This document shows positions 45,734-54,321 of a stretch of DNA of 64,000 nucleotides, piece by piece. The notes below the pieces were generated by a model, which searched no databases, was not told the DNA's origin, and saw only the letters and a list, made by a program, of their open reading frames with translations. Numbering within the stretch: position 1 is the first letter of the stretch; each line of letters opens with the position of its first letter. A program made the position numbers and the translations under genes. Source of the DNA: Salinarimonas sp046292825 (GTDB lineage: Bacteria; Pseudomonadota; Alphaproteobacteria; Rhizobiales; Beijerinckiaceae). The stretch lies in contig NZ_JBKBQG010000014.1 of assembly GCF_046292825.1 (NCBI RefSeq), positions 1 through 64,000 on the forward strand, in the 5' to 3' direction.

Positions 45734-46515
45734 GCCCGGACGGCCCGGCGGGCGCGCTCTATGTGGGCCGCGTGATGCATGCGCGCCTGCGCCCGCGCGC
45801 CCACCGCTTCCGCTACCGCGTCTTCACGCTCCTCGCCGATCTCGATCGCCTGCCCGAGCTCGACCGCGCTTCGCCGCTGTTCTCGGTCGGGCGGTTCAAC
45901 CTCGTCGCCTTCCACCCTGGCGACCACGGCGAGGCCGACGCGACCGCGCCGCTCGCCGATCAGGCCCGCGCCGCCTTCGCCCGCGCCGGGATCGCGGCGG
46001 AGCGGGTGTGGCTGATGGCCTATCCGCGCATCGCCGGCTACGCCTTCAACCCGATCAGCGTCTATTACGGCACCGATGCGCAGGGTCGGCTCGTGGGCGC
46101 GCTCGCGGAGGTGCGCAACACCTTCGGCGAGCGCCACACCTACCCGCTCGCCCTCGCCGCGGATCGCGCCCGCGCGAGCGCGGACAAGGCCTTCCACGTC
46201 TCGCCCTTTCTGCCGATGGAGCTCTCCTATCGCTTCGGGCTCGAAGCGCCGGGGGCGGAAGCGCGCGTGTCGATCGTCGAGAGCGACGCGCAGGGGCCGA
46301 TCCTCACCGCGATCTTCGCCGGCGCGCGGCGGGCTCTGTCGAGCCGCACGCTTCTCGCGGCGCTCGCCCGCACGCCTCTGATGACGCTCAAGGTCGTCGT
46401 CGCAATCCATTGGCAGGCCTTGCGTCTTCTCGCCAAGGGCATCCGCGTCCACCCCCATCCGCGCAAGGGCACCGGGACGCGCGCGGGCGAGCGCATCGGA
46501 GACGCAGCGGCGTGA
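45730..46515 (+). CDS. DUF1365 domain protein
   Basis: 261 residues. DUF1365 family, with YVGRVMHARLRPRAHRFRYRVF, MAYPRIAGYAFNPISVYY and EVRNTFGERHTYPL blocks. Function unknown, but the family is tied to CFA-type methyltransferases in many proteobacteria. It overlaps both neighbours by 4 bases, which indicates tight coupling within the operon and perhaps a shared complex. Confidence 0.93.
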   Translation: MSPDGPAGALYVGRVMHARLRPRAHRFRYRVFTLLADLDRLPELDRASPLFSVGRFNLVAFHPGDHGEADATAPLADQARAAFARAGIAAERVWLMAYPRIAGYAFNPISVYYGTDAQGRLVGALAEVRNTFGERHTYPLALAADRARASADKAFHVSPFLPMELSYRFGLEAPGAEARVSIVESDAQGPILTAIFAGARRALSSRTLLAALARTPLMTLKVVVAIHWQALRLLAKGIRVHPHPRKGTGTRAGERIGDAAA

Positions 46516-47741
46516 GCGAGGAGACCCCGATCGTCGTCACGCGCGAGACCCTCGCACGCGTCGCGCGCGGGCTGCCCTTCCTCCTGCGCCGGCTCCTCGC
46601 GATCGGCCTCGCGATCGAGGCGGGACGGCTCGAGGTGGCTCTGCCGGACGGGCGCGTGCTCCTCTTCGCGGGCAAGGCGCCGGGCCCCGCCGCACGGCTC
46701 GCGATCCGCGACGCGGCGTTCGCGCGGCGCGTCGTCTTCGGCGGCGAGATCGGCTTCGCGGAGGCCTATGTCGATGGGCTCTGGGACACGCCGGACCTCG
46801 CGGCGCTCCTCCTCCTCTTCGCCTCGAGCCGCCCCAGGGAGGCGCGCATCGTCTCCGAACCCTGGCCGCGGCTCCTGCTGCGGCGGATCGGGCATGCGCT
46901 GCGGCGCAACACGCGGGCGGGCGCGCGGCGCAACATCGCCGACCATTACGACCTCGGCGAGGCCTTCTACGCCGCCTGGCTCGACCGCGACCTCACCTAT
47001 TCGAGCGCGATCTTCGCCGAGGGCGACGATCTCGAAGCGGCGCAGACGCGCAAGAACCGGCGGCTCGCCGAAGCGACGCGCATCGAGCCCTCCGCGCACG
47101 TGCTCGAGATCGGCTGCGGCTGGGGCAGCTTCGCGCTCTTCGCCGCCCGCGAGATCGGCTGCCGCGTCACGGCGCTGACGATCTCCCAAGCCCAGGCCGA
47201 CGTCGCCCGCCGCCGCGTCCACGAGGCGGGGCTTTCCGAGCGCATCGACATCCGGCTCGAGGATTATCGCGATGTCGCGGGACAGTTCGACCGGATCGTC
47301 TCGATCGAGATGCTGGAGGCCGTCGGCGAGGCCTATTGGGAGCGCTTCTTCCGGGTGCTGCACGATCGGCTCGTGCCCGGCGGGCTCGCGGGGCTGCAGG
47401 CGATCACGATCTGCGACGCGCGCTATCCGCGCTACCGCACCGAAATCGACTTCATCCGCGCCCGCGTCTTCCCCGGCGGCATGCTGCCCTCCGACGGCAT
47501 CCTGACGGCACTCCCCGCCCGCGCCGGGCTCGACACCGTCGAGGACCGCTCCTACGCCGCCGATTACGCCCGCACGCTCGCCATCTGGCGCGAGCGCGTC
47601 CGCGCGTCCGGCCCGCGGCTCGAGACGCTCGGCTTCGACGCCCGCTTCCGGCGGATGTGGGATTATTACCTCGCCTATTGCGAAACGGGTTTCGCCACGC
47701 GCAACACGGACGTGCGGCAGATGGTGGTGCGGCGGGGTTAG
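46512..47741 (+). CDS. CFA-synthase-family SAM methyltransferase
   Basis: 409 residues, GTG start. S-adenosylmethionine methyltransferase of the cyclopropane-fatty-acid synthase family, with EIGCGWGSFALFAA (SAM loop), HYDLGEAFYAAWLD and QFDRIVSIEMLEAVG. Compared with E. coli Cfa, the bicarbonate-site residues C139 and H266 are replaced by Ser (S165, in LTYSSAIF) and Gln (in AGLQAIT), while the Glu and Tyr are kept. This fits methyltransferases that methylate rather than cyclopropanate acyl chains, such as UfaM/BfaB types. Last gene of the photolyase operon. Confidence 0.9.
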   Translation: MSEETPIVVTRETLARVARGLPFLLRRLLAIGLAIEAGRLEVALPDGRVLLFAGKAPGPAARLAIRDAAFARRVVFGGEIGFAEAYVDGLWDTPDLAALLLLFASSRPREARIVSEPWPRLLLRRIGHALRRNTRAGARRNIADHYDLGEAFYAAWLDRDLTYSSAIFAEGDDLEAAQTRKNRRLAEATRIEPSAHVLEIGCGWGSFALFAAREIGCRVTALTISQAQADVARRRVHEAGLSERIDIRLEDYRDVAGQFDRIVSIEMLEAVGEAYWERFFRVLHDRLVPGGLAGLQAITICDARYPRYRTEIDFIRARVFPGGMLPSDGILTALPARAGLDTVEDRSYAADYARTLAIWRERVRASGPRLETLGFDARFRRMWDYYLAYCETGFATRNTDVRQMVVRRG

Positions 47742-47760
47742 GGGGCAGCGGTCGCTCCCT

Positions 47761-47966
47761 CTCCTTCCCCTCAGGGGAAGGTGGCTCCGACCCCGAACAG
47801 GGGTCGGAGACGGATGGGGTCTTTCGACCCGAAGGGTCGAAGGGGCGTTGGGCTTCTCCGAACGTAAGGGGCTCTAAGACGACGCCCCTTCGCCGCTGTC
47901 GCGGCGAATGACCCCATCCGACCCGTCGGCTTCGCCGCCGGGCCACCTTCCCCTGAGGGGAAGGAG
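47761..47966. repeat. Inverted-repeat element family B, copy 2
   Basis: Perfect 25-bp inverted arms (47761-47785 and 47942-47966), each itself a TTCCCCT/AGGGGAA palindrome. The interior has further hairpins (CTCCGACCCC/GGGGTCGGAG and TTCGACCC/GGGTCGAA) and ATGGGGTC/GACCCCAT arms. It fills the gap between the convergent CFA-family and DUF423 genes. Confidence 0.85.
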
Positions 47967-48004
47967 AGCGGCGGCGGCTGATCACGAAGTACGCACCCGG
48001 GGGC

Positions 48005-48385
48005 TCACCCCACCGACGCGCCGCGCCCGCGCAGGCTCGCCGTGGCGACGAGCGCCCATCCGGCCATCATGAGGAACCCGCCCGTCGGGGGGGCCCAGCG
48101 GAACATCGTCACGCCCGCGCCCACGCGAAGCGCGATGTCGCCGCAGAACAGGACGAGGCCCGCCACCAGGATCGCGCCGGCGAGGAGGCCCAAGCGGCGG
48201 CTGACGAGGCCCTGTCCGACGAGGGCGGCGAGGCCGAGGAGCGCGGCGGCGTGGATGAGGAGGAAGGTGCCGGCGATCGCGAGCGAGCCGCCGCCCGTCA
48301 CGTGCGCGGCCATGGCGGAAGCCGCGACCCCGAGAAGGCCCGCGAGCCCCGAGGCGGCGACGAGGAGCCGCACGCCCACGTTCAC
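48005..48385 (-). CDS. DUF423 membrane protein
   Basis: 126 residues, GTG start. Four membrane helices in a small DUF423 protein: LLVAASGLAGLLGVAASAMAAH and the final TGGFLMMAGWALVA are typical. Role unknown. The start overlaps the engB stop by 4 bases (GTGA), so it is translated with engB. Confidence 0.9.
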   Translation of the reverse strand: MNVGVRLLVAASGLAGLLGVAASAMAAHVTGGGSLAIAGTFLLIHAAALLGLAALVGQGLVSRRLGLLAGAILVAGLVLFCGDIALRVGAGVTMFRWAPPTGGFLMMAGWALVATASLRGRGASVG

Positions 48386-49068
48386 GCCCCCTCGCCTCTC
48401 GGTTCGACCGTCGGCAGCGCGACCCCGCGCTCGGAGAGGAGCCGCGCGATCGCGGTGCGCAGGTCGGCGATGCCGTCCTTGGCGCGGCTCGAGGTGACGA
48501 CGATCTCGGGGAAGGCGGCCGGGCGGCGGGCGATCGCGGCGCGGGTCGCCTCGATCACGGCGTCGAGCTCGGCCTTCTTCGGCACATCGGCCTTGGTCAG
48601 CACGATCTGGTAGGGCACCGCCGCCTTGTCGAGGAGATCGAGGATCTCCTCGTCGTTCTGCTTCACGCCGTGGCGCGAATCGATCAGCAGCAGCACGCGC
48701 ACGAGATTGGAGCGCCCGCGCAGGTAATCGCGGATCAGCTGCGTCCAGGCCCGCACCTTCTCCTTGCCGACCGCCGCATAGCCGTAGCCGGGCATGTCGA
48801 CGAGGGTGAAGGTGGAGCCGACGTCGAAGAAGATCAGCTCCTGCGTGCGGCCCGGCGTGTGCGAGGTGCGCGCGAGCGCGTTGCGCCCCGTCAGCGCGTT
48901 GACGAGGCTCGACTTGCCGACGTTCGAGCGCCCGGCGAAGGCGATCTCGAGCCCGCTCATGGGGGGAAGCCGCTCCACCTTGTCGACGGCGGCGGTGAAG
49001 CGCGCCTCGCGCGCGAACAGCTTGCGCCCAGCTTCGGCGAGCGTCTCGTCCTGATCGTGTTCGGCCAT
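48382..49068 (-). CDS. engB: Ribosome biogenesis GTP-binding protein EngB (YsxC/YihA)
   Basis: 228 residues. Small GTPase needed for assembly of the large ribosomal subunit. Motifs: G1 GRSNVGKS (46-53), G2 region RTSHTPGRTQ, G3 DMPGYG, G4 TKAD and G5-like VTSSRAKDG. Length is typical of the family with a 20-residue N-terminal addition. It heads a two-gene unit with DUF423 and diverges from the marR gene. Confidence 0.96.
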   Translation of the reverse strand: MAEHDQDETLAEAGRKLFAREARFTAAVDKVERLPPMSGLEIAFAGRSNVGKSSLVNALTGRNALARTSHTPGRTQELIFFDVGSTFTLVDMPGYGYAAVGKEKVRAWTQLIRDYLRGRSNLVRVLLLIDSRHGVKQNDEEILDLLDKAAVPYQIVLTKADVPKKAELDAVIEATRAAIARRPAAFPEIVVTSSRAKDGIADLRTAIARLLSERGVALPTVEPRGEGA

Positions 49069-49179
49069 GGCTCGTTCATGACGGGTCTCGCGCGATCTGG
49101 CAAGCGGCCCGCCTGCCGCCTCTTGCCCCGTCGCGGCATATGCGCGACACGAAGCCCCGGGGAAACGCGTGGGTGGACG

Positions 49180-49716
49180 ATGGCGAAACCTCCGAGAGCG
49201 GAGCCGAGCGGACCGGACGAGGGCGCGGGCGCAGGAGAGGGCCACCCGGCGATCGTCCTCGAGACGTGGCTCCCCTACCGCCTGTTCGGCGTCGCGACGC
49301 GCATCGCCGAGATCCTCCAGAGCTATTACGCGCCGCGCTACGGCCTGACGCTCGCCGCCTGGCGGGCGATGGCGGTCGTCGGCGCGCGCCCCGGCGCGAG
49401 CGCGGGCGAGATCGCGCAGGCCGCGGGGCTCGACCAGTTCGCCGCGAGCCGCGCGATCGGGCTCCTCGTCGAGCTCGGCCTCGCAGGCCGCGAATCGGCG
49501 CGGCGCGACCGGCGCTTCGCCGCGATCGCGCTGACGAGCGAGGGTCGGCGCGTGTTCCTCGACATCTCCCGGCTCGCGCTGCGCCTCGAGGCGGAGCTCG
49601 TCGCCGGCCTCGACGCCGCCGAGCGCGCCGCGCTCGAAGGCGCGCTCGCCAAGGTGGAGGACGCGAGCGCGGTCCTGCGCGCCAAGGGGCTGCGCGGGGT
49701 GATGCCGGAGGGGTGA
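49180..49716 (+). CDS. MarR family transcriptional regulator
   Basis: 178 residues from the ATG at 49180. A winged helix (about 60-140): LTLAAWRAMAVVGARPGASAGEIAQAAGLDQFAASRAIGLLVELGLAGRESARRDRR. The wing sequence RRDRRFAAIALTSEGRRVF is diagnostic of MarR. Dimerisation helices lie at both ends; a Gly/Pro-rich N-terminal tail is extra. It diverges from engB. Ligand unknown. Confidence 0.92.
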   Translation: MAKPPRAEPSGPDEGAGAGEGHPAIVLETWLPYRLFGVATRIAEILQSYYAPRYGLTLAAWRAMAVVGARPGASAGEIAQAAGLDQFAASRAIGLLVELGLAGRESARRDRRFAAIALTSEGRRVFLDISRLALRLEAELVAGLDAAERAALEGALAKVEDASAVLRAKGLRGVMPEG

Positions 49717-49764
49717 GGTGCCGCGGGCGAGCGGCGAGTCGGGTTCGACAACCGACGTCCGACG

Positions 49765-49944
49765 CTGTCATCCCGGACGCCGAAGGCGATCCGGGACCCA
49801 GACCCACGAGGCTTCAGTCGCAGCCTGTAGGCTGCGTTTCTCCGACGAGCGCCGCTGCGAGGGTGCAGCGCGAGCGCGGCATGCGCGCTCGGACGGTCGT
49901 GGAGCGTATGGGTCCCGGGTCCGCTTCGCGGCCCGGGATGACAG
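49765..49944. repeat. Inverted-repeat element family A, copy 2
   Basis: 180 bp bounded by CTGTCATCCCGG and CCGGGATGACAG. Very similar to copy 1 in the same orientation, including the GCAGCCTGTAGGCTGC and GAGCGCGGCATGCGCGCTC palindromes and the TTCGCGGCCCGGG end. It fills the gap between the convergent marR and DUF937 genes. Confidence 0.88.
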
Positions 49945-49966
49945 CCGTCGGTGTCGGGCCGCGCGC

Positions 49967-50683
49967 TCAGCCCTTCTTGCCGAGATAGGCGTCCATCATC
50001 GCCTTCATCATTTTGAGCTGCGCGTCCTGCATCTCGCGGCCGGCATCGACGAGCTTCGCATAGGCGGCAAAGGCGTCCTCGGCGGCGGCGTGGGCGGGGT
50101 CGCGCGGCTCGGGCTCGGGCTCCGGCTCGGGGGCGGGCTTCTCGGGCGCGCCCATCATCGTGGCGAACATCGCCTCCCAGGGGTTCTCGGCATTGGAGGG
50201 CTTGGCGGCGGGCTTCGACGCCGGCTTCGACGCGGGCTGCGCGCGCGCGCTCGCCTCCGCGCCCGAGCGCGCGGCCTGGGCCATGGCGTCGATCATGGTC
50301 GCGGCCATCACCGGCATGATCTTGGCGACCGATTCCTGAGCGACGCCCGACATCGCCGCCGCCTGCTCGGCGATCGCCTTGGCGAGGGCGGGCGAGCCGA
50401 AAAGCTTGCCCATCACCTCCTCGCCGAGCGCGATCGCCTGCTGCGAGAAGATCGCCTGCGGGCTCGCGCTCAGGCCGCCGAAGCCGCTCTTCGTCATCAG
50501 GCGGGTGAGTTCGGCCATGGCGTCCGGGCGTTGCGCGGATTTCTCGAGGCCGAGCGCGAAGGCCGGCATCAGCGCCGAGACCGCCTTCGCCGTCTCCTCC
50601 GGGGAGACCCCGAATTGCCGGAAGAACAGGTCCGCGGCCGCACCCGATTGCGCGTCGCGGATCATCTCGAAGAAGGTGTGCAT
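49967..50683 (-). CDS. DUF937 domain protein
   Basis: 238 residues. The N-terminal DUF937 region (about 1-130) has FFEMIRDAQSGAAADLFFRQFGVSPEETAKAVSALMPAFALGLEKSA. A Pro/Lys/Glu-rich linker (about 150-195) precedes a C-terminal helical part ending MMKAMMDAYLGKKG. Soluble, no signal peptide. Role unknown; YidB-like proteins share the domain. The gene follows a family B repeat. Confidence 0.82.
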   Translation of the reverse strand: MHTFFEMIRDAQSGAAADLFFRQFGVSPEETAKAVSALMPAFALGLEKSAQRPDAMAELTRLMTKSGFGGLSASPQAIFSQQAIALGEEVMGKLFGSPALAKAIAEQAAAMSGVAQESVAKIMPVMAATMIDAMAQAARSGAEASARAQPASKPASKPAAKPSNAENPWEAMFATMMGAPEKPAPEPEPEPEPRDPAHAAAEDAFAAYAKLVDAGREMQDAQLKMMKAMMDAYLGKKG

Positions 50684-50781
50684 CGACCCCGGCGCCTCTC
50701 GTCCCGCTCCCGCCCGCGCGGGATGCCGTCCACAGCATGACGCGTCATCGCGCCGAAGGGAATGCCCCCGAACGGGGCACG

Positions 50782-50922
50782 TCCCTCCCCGGAGGGGAGG
50801 GTGGCCTCCGAGCGAAGCGAGGAGGTCGGGTGGGGCACGACGCCTGCGGGGAGTTCTCCGACCGGGCCCCACCCGGCCCCTGTCGCTCCGCTCCAGGGTC
50901 CACCCTCCCCTCCGGGGAGGGA
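50782..50922. repeat. Inverted-repeat element family B, copy 3
   Basis: Perfect 23-bp inverted arms (50782-50804 and 50900-50922), each with CCCTCCCC/GGGGAGGG. The interior has CTCCGAGCGAAGCGAGGAG and GGGTGGGGC/GCCCCACCC arms. It separates the HerA-like and DUF937 genes, both on the minus strand. Confidence 0.85.
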
Positions 50923-50928
50923 TGGCGC

Positions 50929-52470
50929 TCACCCCGCCGCGAACAGGTCGCGCTCGGGCGCGTCGGGTGGCTCGTCGGCGGCGGCGGGGTCTCCGGGGGC
51001 GGTCTCGACGCCGAGATCCGGCAGGGCGACGATGCGCTGGCCGCGCAGGTCCGCGCGGGTCACGACGAAGCCGCGCGTCTCCATGTATTGCACGAGCCGG
51101 CGGGCGCGACCGGGCGAGCGGCTGCCGCAGGCGCGCGCGATGGCGCCGTCGGAGGGGCACGGCGCGCCTTCCAGCGCGGCCCGCGCGAGGATGAGATAGA
51201 CGCCCTGGATGTCGTCCGGCAGATCCGCCGCCGCGGCCTCGGCGCGCGCCCATGCCTCGTCGTCCACGGCGCCCGCATCGACTCCCGCCCGCGCGACCGC
51301 GAGGCGCTTGCGGAAGGAGGGCAGCGAGGGCGCCTCTCCCGGCACGCGCCGGATGCGCAGGCGCACCAAAAAGTCCTGGTACAGGACCGCGACCGAGCGG
51401 AACGCCGCATCCGGATCGGCGAGGATCTCCCGCAGGACCTCGTCGAGCACCGCCTCGCGCTCGGCCGCCGGCAGCGTCTCCTCCTGCGGCGCCGCGGTGC
51501 CGGCGGGGCGGGCGCGGACGAGCTCGGCGAGGAGGTCGTTCGTCGAGGGCGGCGGGGGCGGCGCGGGGCGGCGCTCGGGGCGCGGGCGCATCGGCTCGGG
51601 TTCGAGCGGCGCGAGGATGAGATCGCGCACCGCCTCCCCCGGCGCCTCCGGCAGGGGCATCAGCTTCGGCGAGGAGGAGCGGGCGGCGGTCTCGACGGTG
51701 CCGATCTTCACGGAGACCGGACGGCGCGAGAGCGCGGGACCGAGCGCGACGAAATGCCCGCGCGCGAGATCGCGGAACGCGTCCGCCTGGCGGCGCTCCA
51801 TGCCGAGGAGATCGGCCGCGCGCGCCATGTCGATGTCGAGGAAGGTGCGGCCCATCAGGAAGTTCGAGGCCTCGGCCGCGACGTTCTTGGCGAGCTTGGC
51901 GAGGCGCTGGGTGGCGATGATGCCGGCGAGGCCGCGCTTGCGGCCGCGGCACATCAGGTTCGTCATCGCGCCGAGCGAGACCTTCCGCGCCTCGTCGGAC
52001 ACCTCGCCGGCCGCGGCCGGGGCGAAGAGCTGGGCCTCGTCGACGACGACGAGCATCGGGTACCAATGGTCGCGCTCGGCGTCGAACAGGCCGCCGAGGA
52101 AGGCGGCGGCCGCGCGCATCTGCTGCTCGGCGTCGAGCCCCTCGAGACTCAGCACCACCGAGACGCGGTGCTGGCGCACGCGCGCGGCGACGCGCTGGAG
52201 ATCGGCCTCCGAGCGTTCCGCCTCGACGACGACGTGGCCGTATTTGTCCGCGAGCGTGACGAAGTCGCCCTCGGGGTCGACGACGCATTGCTGCACCCAG
52301 GGCGCGCTCTGCTCGAGCAGGCGGCGCAGGAGGTGCGACTTGCCGGAGCCGGAATTGCCCTGGACGAGGAGGCGCGTCGCGAGGAGTTCCTCGAGATCGA
52401 GGAGCATTCGCCCACCATCGCCCACCCCGCCCGGCGGCGCGATCTCGCCCATGTCGATGCCGACGCTCAT
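50929..52470 (-). CDS. HerA/DUF87-type ATPase
   Basis: 513 residues from the ATG at 52470, with GAGAGG close upstream. N-terminal P-loop domain: Walker A GNSGSGKS (38-45), Walker B MLVVVDEAQLF (D144, E145), then RGRKRGLAGIIATQRLAKLAKN. This matches HerA/VirB4-like hexameric ATPases that move DNA or help end resection, although no nuclease partner gene is near. The C-terminal half is Pro-rich with a helical tail carrying an HTH-like end (GAIARACGSRSPGRARRLVQYME). A longer frame upstream is not supported. Confidence 0.85.
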   Translation of the reverse strand: MSVGIDMGEIAPPGGVGDGGRMLLDLEELLATRLLVQGNSGSGKSHLLRRLLEQSAPWVQQCVVDPEGDFVTLADKYGHVVVEAERSEADLQRVAARVRQHRVSVVLSLEGLDAEQQMRAAAAFLGGLFDAERDHWYPMLVVVDEAQLFAPAAAGEVSDEARKVSLGAMTNLMCRGRKRGLAGIIATQRLAKLAKNVAAEASNFLMGRTFLDIDMARAADLLGMERRQADAFRDLARGHFVALGPALSRRPVSVKIGTVETAARSSSPKLMPLPEAPGEAVRDLILAPLEPEPMRPRPERRPAPPPPPSTNDLLAELVRARPAGTAAPQEETLPAAEREAVLDEVLREILADPDAAFRSVAVLYQDFLVRLRIRRVPGEAPSLPSFRKRLAVARAGVDAGAVDDEAWARAEAAAADLPDDIQGVYLILARAALEGAPCPSDGAIARACGSRSPGRARRLVQYMETRGFVVTRADLRGQRIVALPDLGVETAPGDPAAADEPPDAPERDLFAAG

Positions 52471-52658
52471 CCGCCTCTCTCGATCCTCCCGCGCGCTCGC
52501 GTCTCGTCCGAGACCCGTCCTAGCAAGTCGGCCGCCCTTATGCAGCCCCGGGGTCCGGACCCTCCACAGCTTGAACCGCGGCGGGGGCGCTCCCATTCTC
52601 GACACGGGCGACGCGACGCCCGTCGCCCGCAACGCAACCGGACGAACGGGAGACGACG

Positions 52659-52835
52659 ATGAACGACATCGCTTCGGAAAGCCGTCCCTGGACCTACGAG
52701 CAGGTGCAGGAGCTGATCGCGCTCGCGCGCGAGAACGTGCCCGCGAGCGTCATCAGCATGAAGACCAAGCGCTCGCAGGCGGACGTGCACGCCAAGCTCT
52801 CCGAGCTCGGCCTCTCCGTGCCCCCCGACGCGTGA
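52659..52835 (+). CDS. 58-residue HTH-like small protein
   Basis: 58 residues from the ATG at 52659, with GGGAGAC upstream. A compact helical domain: WTYEQVQELIALARENVPASVISMK, then KRSQADVHAKLSELGL. It resembles SANT/Myb-like or GcrA-like HTH folds, with W at position 11 and the spaced Leu/Ala core. Possibly DNA-binding. It diverges from the HerA-like gene and converges with the next. A 10-bp-stem hairpin follows at 52845-52870. Confidence 0.7.
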   Translation: MNDIASESRPWTYEQVQELIALARENVPASVISMKTKRSQADVHAKLSELGLSVPPDA

Positions 52836-52844
52836 GCCGAGAGC

Positions 52845-52870
52845 CGCCTTCCCCCGCCGAGGGGAAGGCG
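52845..52870 (+). terminator. Hairpin between convergent genes
   Basis: CGCCTTCCCC (52845-52854) and GGGGAAGGCG (52861-52870) form a perfect 10-bp stem with a 6-base loop. No T-run follows on either strand. It lies between two stop codons, so it could serve both. Confidence 0.55.
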
Positions 52871-52875
52871 CGCCC

Positions 52876-54288
52876 TCAATTGCCGCTCGTGCGGACCGCG
52901 CCCCAACGCTCGAAGGCCTCCGCCATCGCCTGGGAGCCGGCATTGCCCTTCTCGAAGGACAGGATCGCGCGCTGGCCGCTCGCGAGGCGGATCGGCAGGT
53001 CGATCCAATTGCGGCCGGTCAGGAGCTGGGCGTTGCGCTCGACGTCCCGCGGCAGGTTCGACAGGCCGATCAGGAACAGGTTGTCGCGCACCGGCACGGG
53101 CAGGCCGGCGACCGGAGCGCCGCGGATCGTCTCGGTGTCCTTCAGCTGCAGCAGACCGATGTCGCGCACGCGGCGCGACTCGATGTCGCCGGTCGCGAAG
53201 GTAAGATCGATCGTGTGCGAGGCGGGCAGCGTCGGATCGAGATTGCGGCGGATCACCATCTCGAGCCGCAGGTTCTGATCGGGGATCTCGACGGTGGCGC
53301 GCACCGCCGGCTCGCCCTGGCCGCCCGAGGTGAGCTGCCAGACGGCGCGGCCGGCCGCGGCCCGCGGCTCGCCGCCGGGATTGACCGGATCCTCCTCGTA
53401 GAGGACGGCGCGCTGCGCCACCGGGATCGCCGCCGCGCTGCCGCCGCCGAGCTCCTGCGCGGGAGCCTGGGCCGCGGGCGCCGAGGCGACGACGGTCGGC
53501 GCGGCGGTCGCGTCGGCCGGGGCCCCGCCGATCCGCTCGGCGATCTTGCCTTCGTCCGCGGGCGCCGCCGTGGTGGCCGGCGCGCTCGCACGGGCGACGA
53601 CCTCGGCGGGCGTCTCGCGCAGGCTGTAGGCCGTCCCCGCGATGGCGCCGACGACGACGACGAGCGCCGCCGCGATGATCGCGACGCGCGCGGTCGCGCC
53701 GCTGCCGCTCTTGCGCTGCCGGGATTCGACGCGCGGGCGCGCGCGGGGCGGCTCGGCCGGAGCCGGCGCCGCGGCGACCTCGTCGAGAGCGGGGCGACGG
53801 CGCTGATCGGGCAGGCTGAAGCCGGAGGCCTCCTCGCCGCGCGGCGGCCGGTCCTGCGCCGCCTCTTCGCGGGGCGCGGCGTTAGCCTTGCGCAGGTAGG
53901 CCGGCTGGAAGGTCGAGACCGGCGCAGGCGGCGGCTCGGGCTCGTAGCGCGGCTCGGCTTGGTAGCGCGGCTCCGGCTCGTAGCGCGGCGCGGGATCCGC
54001 GAAGGAGCTCGCGCGCTCGGGCGCGGGCGGAACAGGATCGCGCGGCTCGAAGGCCGGCTCGTCGAGCGCCGCCTCCGGCTGCATGTAATCCGCCTCGACG
54101 CGCGCGATCGCGGATTCGAGGGCCTCGCTCTCGCGATCGATGTCCGCCTCCGACAGCGGCGGGTCGAGTGCCCGCAACTGGTCGATGAGCGCCGCGCGCG
54201 CACGGTCGTAGACCGCACCGCGCATGGCGGGCGCAGGATCCGCCAGGCCCTGCACGGCACGGGCGATCAGGGGGTAGTAGTCGGCCAT
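52876..54288 (-). CDS. Conserved hypothetical membrane-anchored protein
   Basis: 470 residues. A helical N-terminus (MADYYPLIARAVQGL...), a Pro/Glu/Tyr-rich low-complexity stretch (about 70-130), one membrane helix (about 197-220, VAIIAAALVVVVGAIAGTAYSL), an Ala/Pro-rich linker and a C-terminal beta-rich domain (about 295-470, with VLYEEDPVN and ESRRVRDIGLLQLKD). The last domain is probably periplasmic. The type is common next to purA in Rhizobiales, but I know no function. It is 33 bp downstream of purA on the same strand. Confidence 0.85.
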   Translation of the reverse strand: MADYYPLIARAVQGLADPAPAMRGAVYDRARAALIDQLRALDPPLSEADIDRESEALESAIARVEADYMQPEAALDEPAFEPRDPVPPAPERASSFADPAPRYEPEPRYQAEPRYEPEPPPAPVSTFQPAYLRKANAAPREEAAQDRPPRGEEASGFSLPDQRRRPALDEVAAAPAPAEPPRARPRVESRQRKSGSGATARVAIIAAALVVVVGAIAGTAYSLRETPAEVVARASAPATTAAPADEGKIAERIGGAPADATAAPTVVASAPAAQAPAQELGGGSAAAIPVAQRAVLYEEDPVNPGGEPRAAAGRAVWQLTSGGQGEPAVRATVEIPDQNLRLEMVIRRNLDPTLPASHTIDLTFATGDIESRRVRDIGLLQLKDTETIRGAPVAGLPVPVRDNLFLIGLSNLPRDVERNAQLLTGRNWIDLPIRLASGQRAILSFEKGNAGSQAMAEAFERWGAVRTSGN

Positions 54289-54321
54289 CGCGTTGCGAGT
54301 GTCCTCAGGAGGAACGATACG

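Noticed and set aside
50929..52470. HerA-NurA type DNA-end resection or defence system
   Set aside because: The ATPase is HerA-like, but neighbours are DUF937, repeats and a small HTH gene; no NurA, Sir2 or nuclease gene is adjacent.
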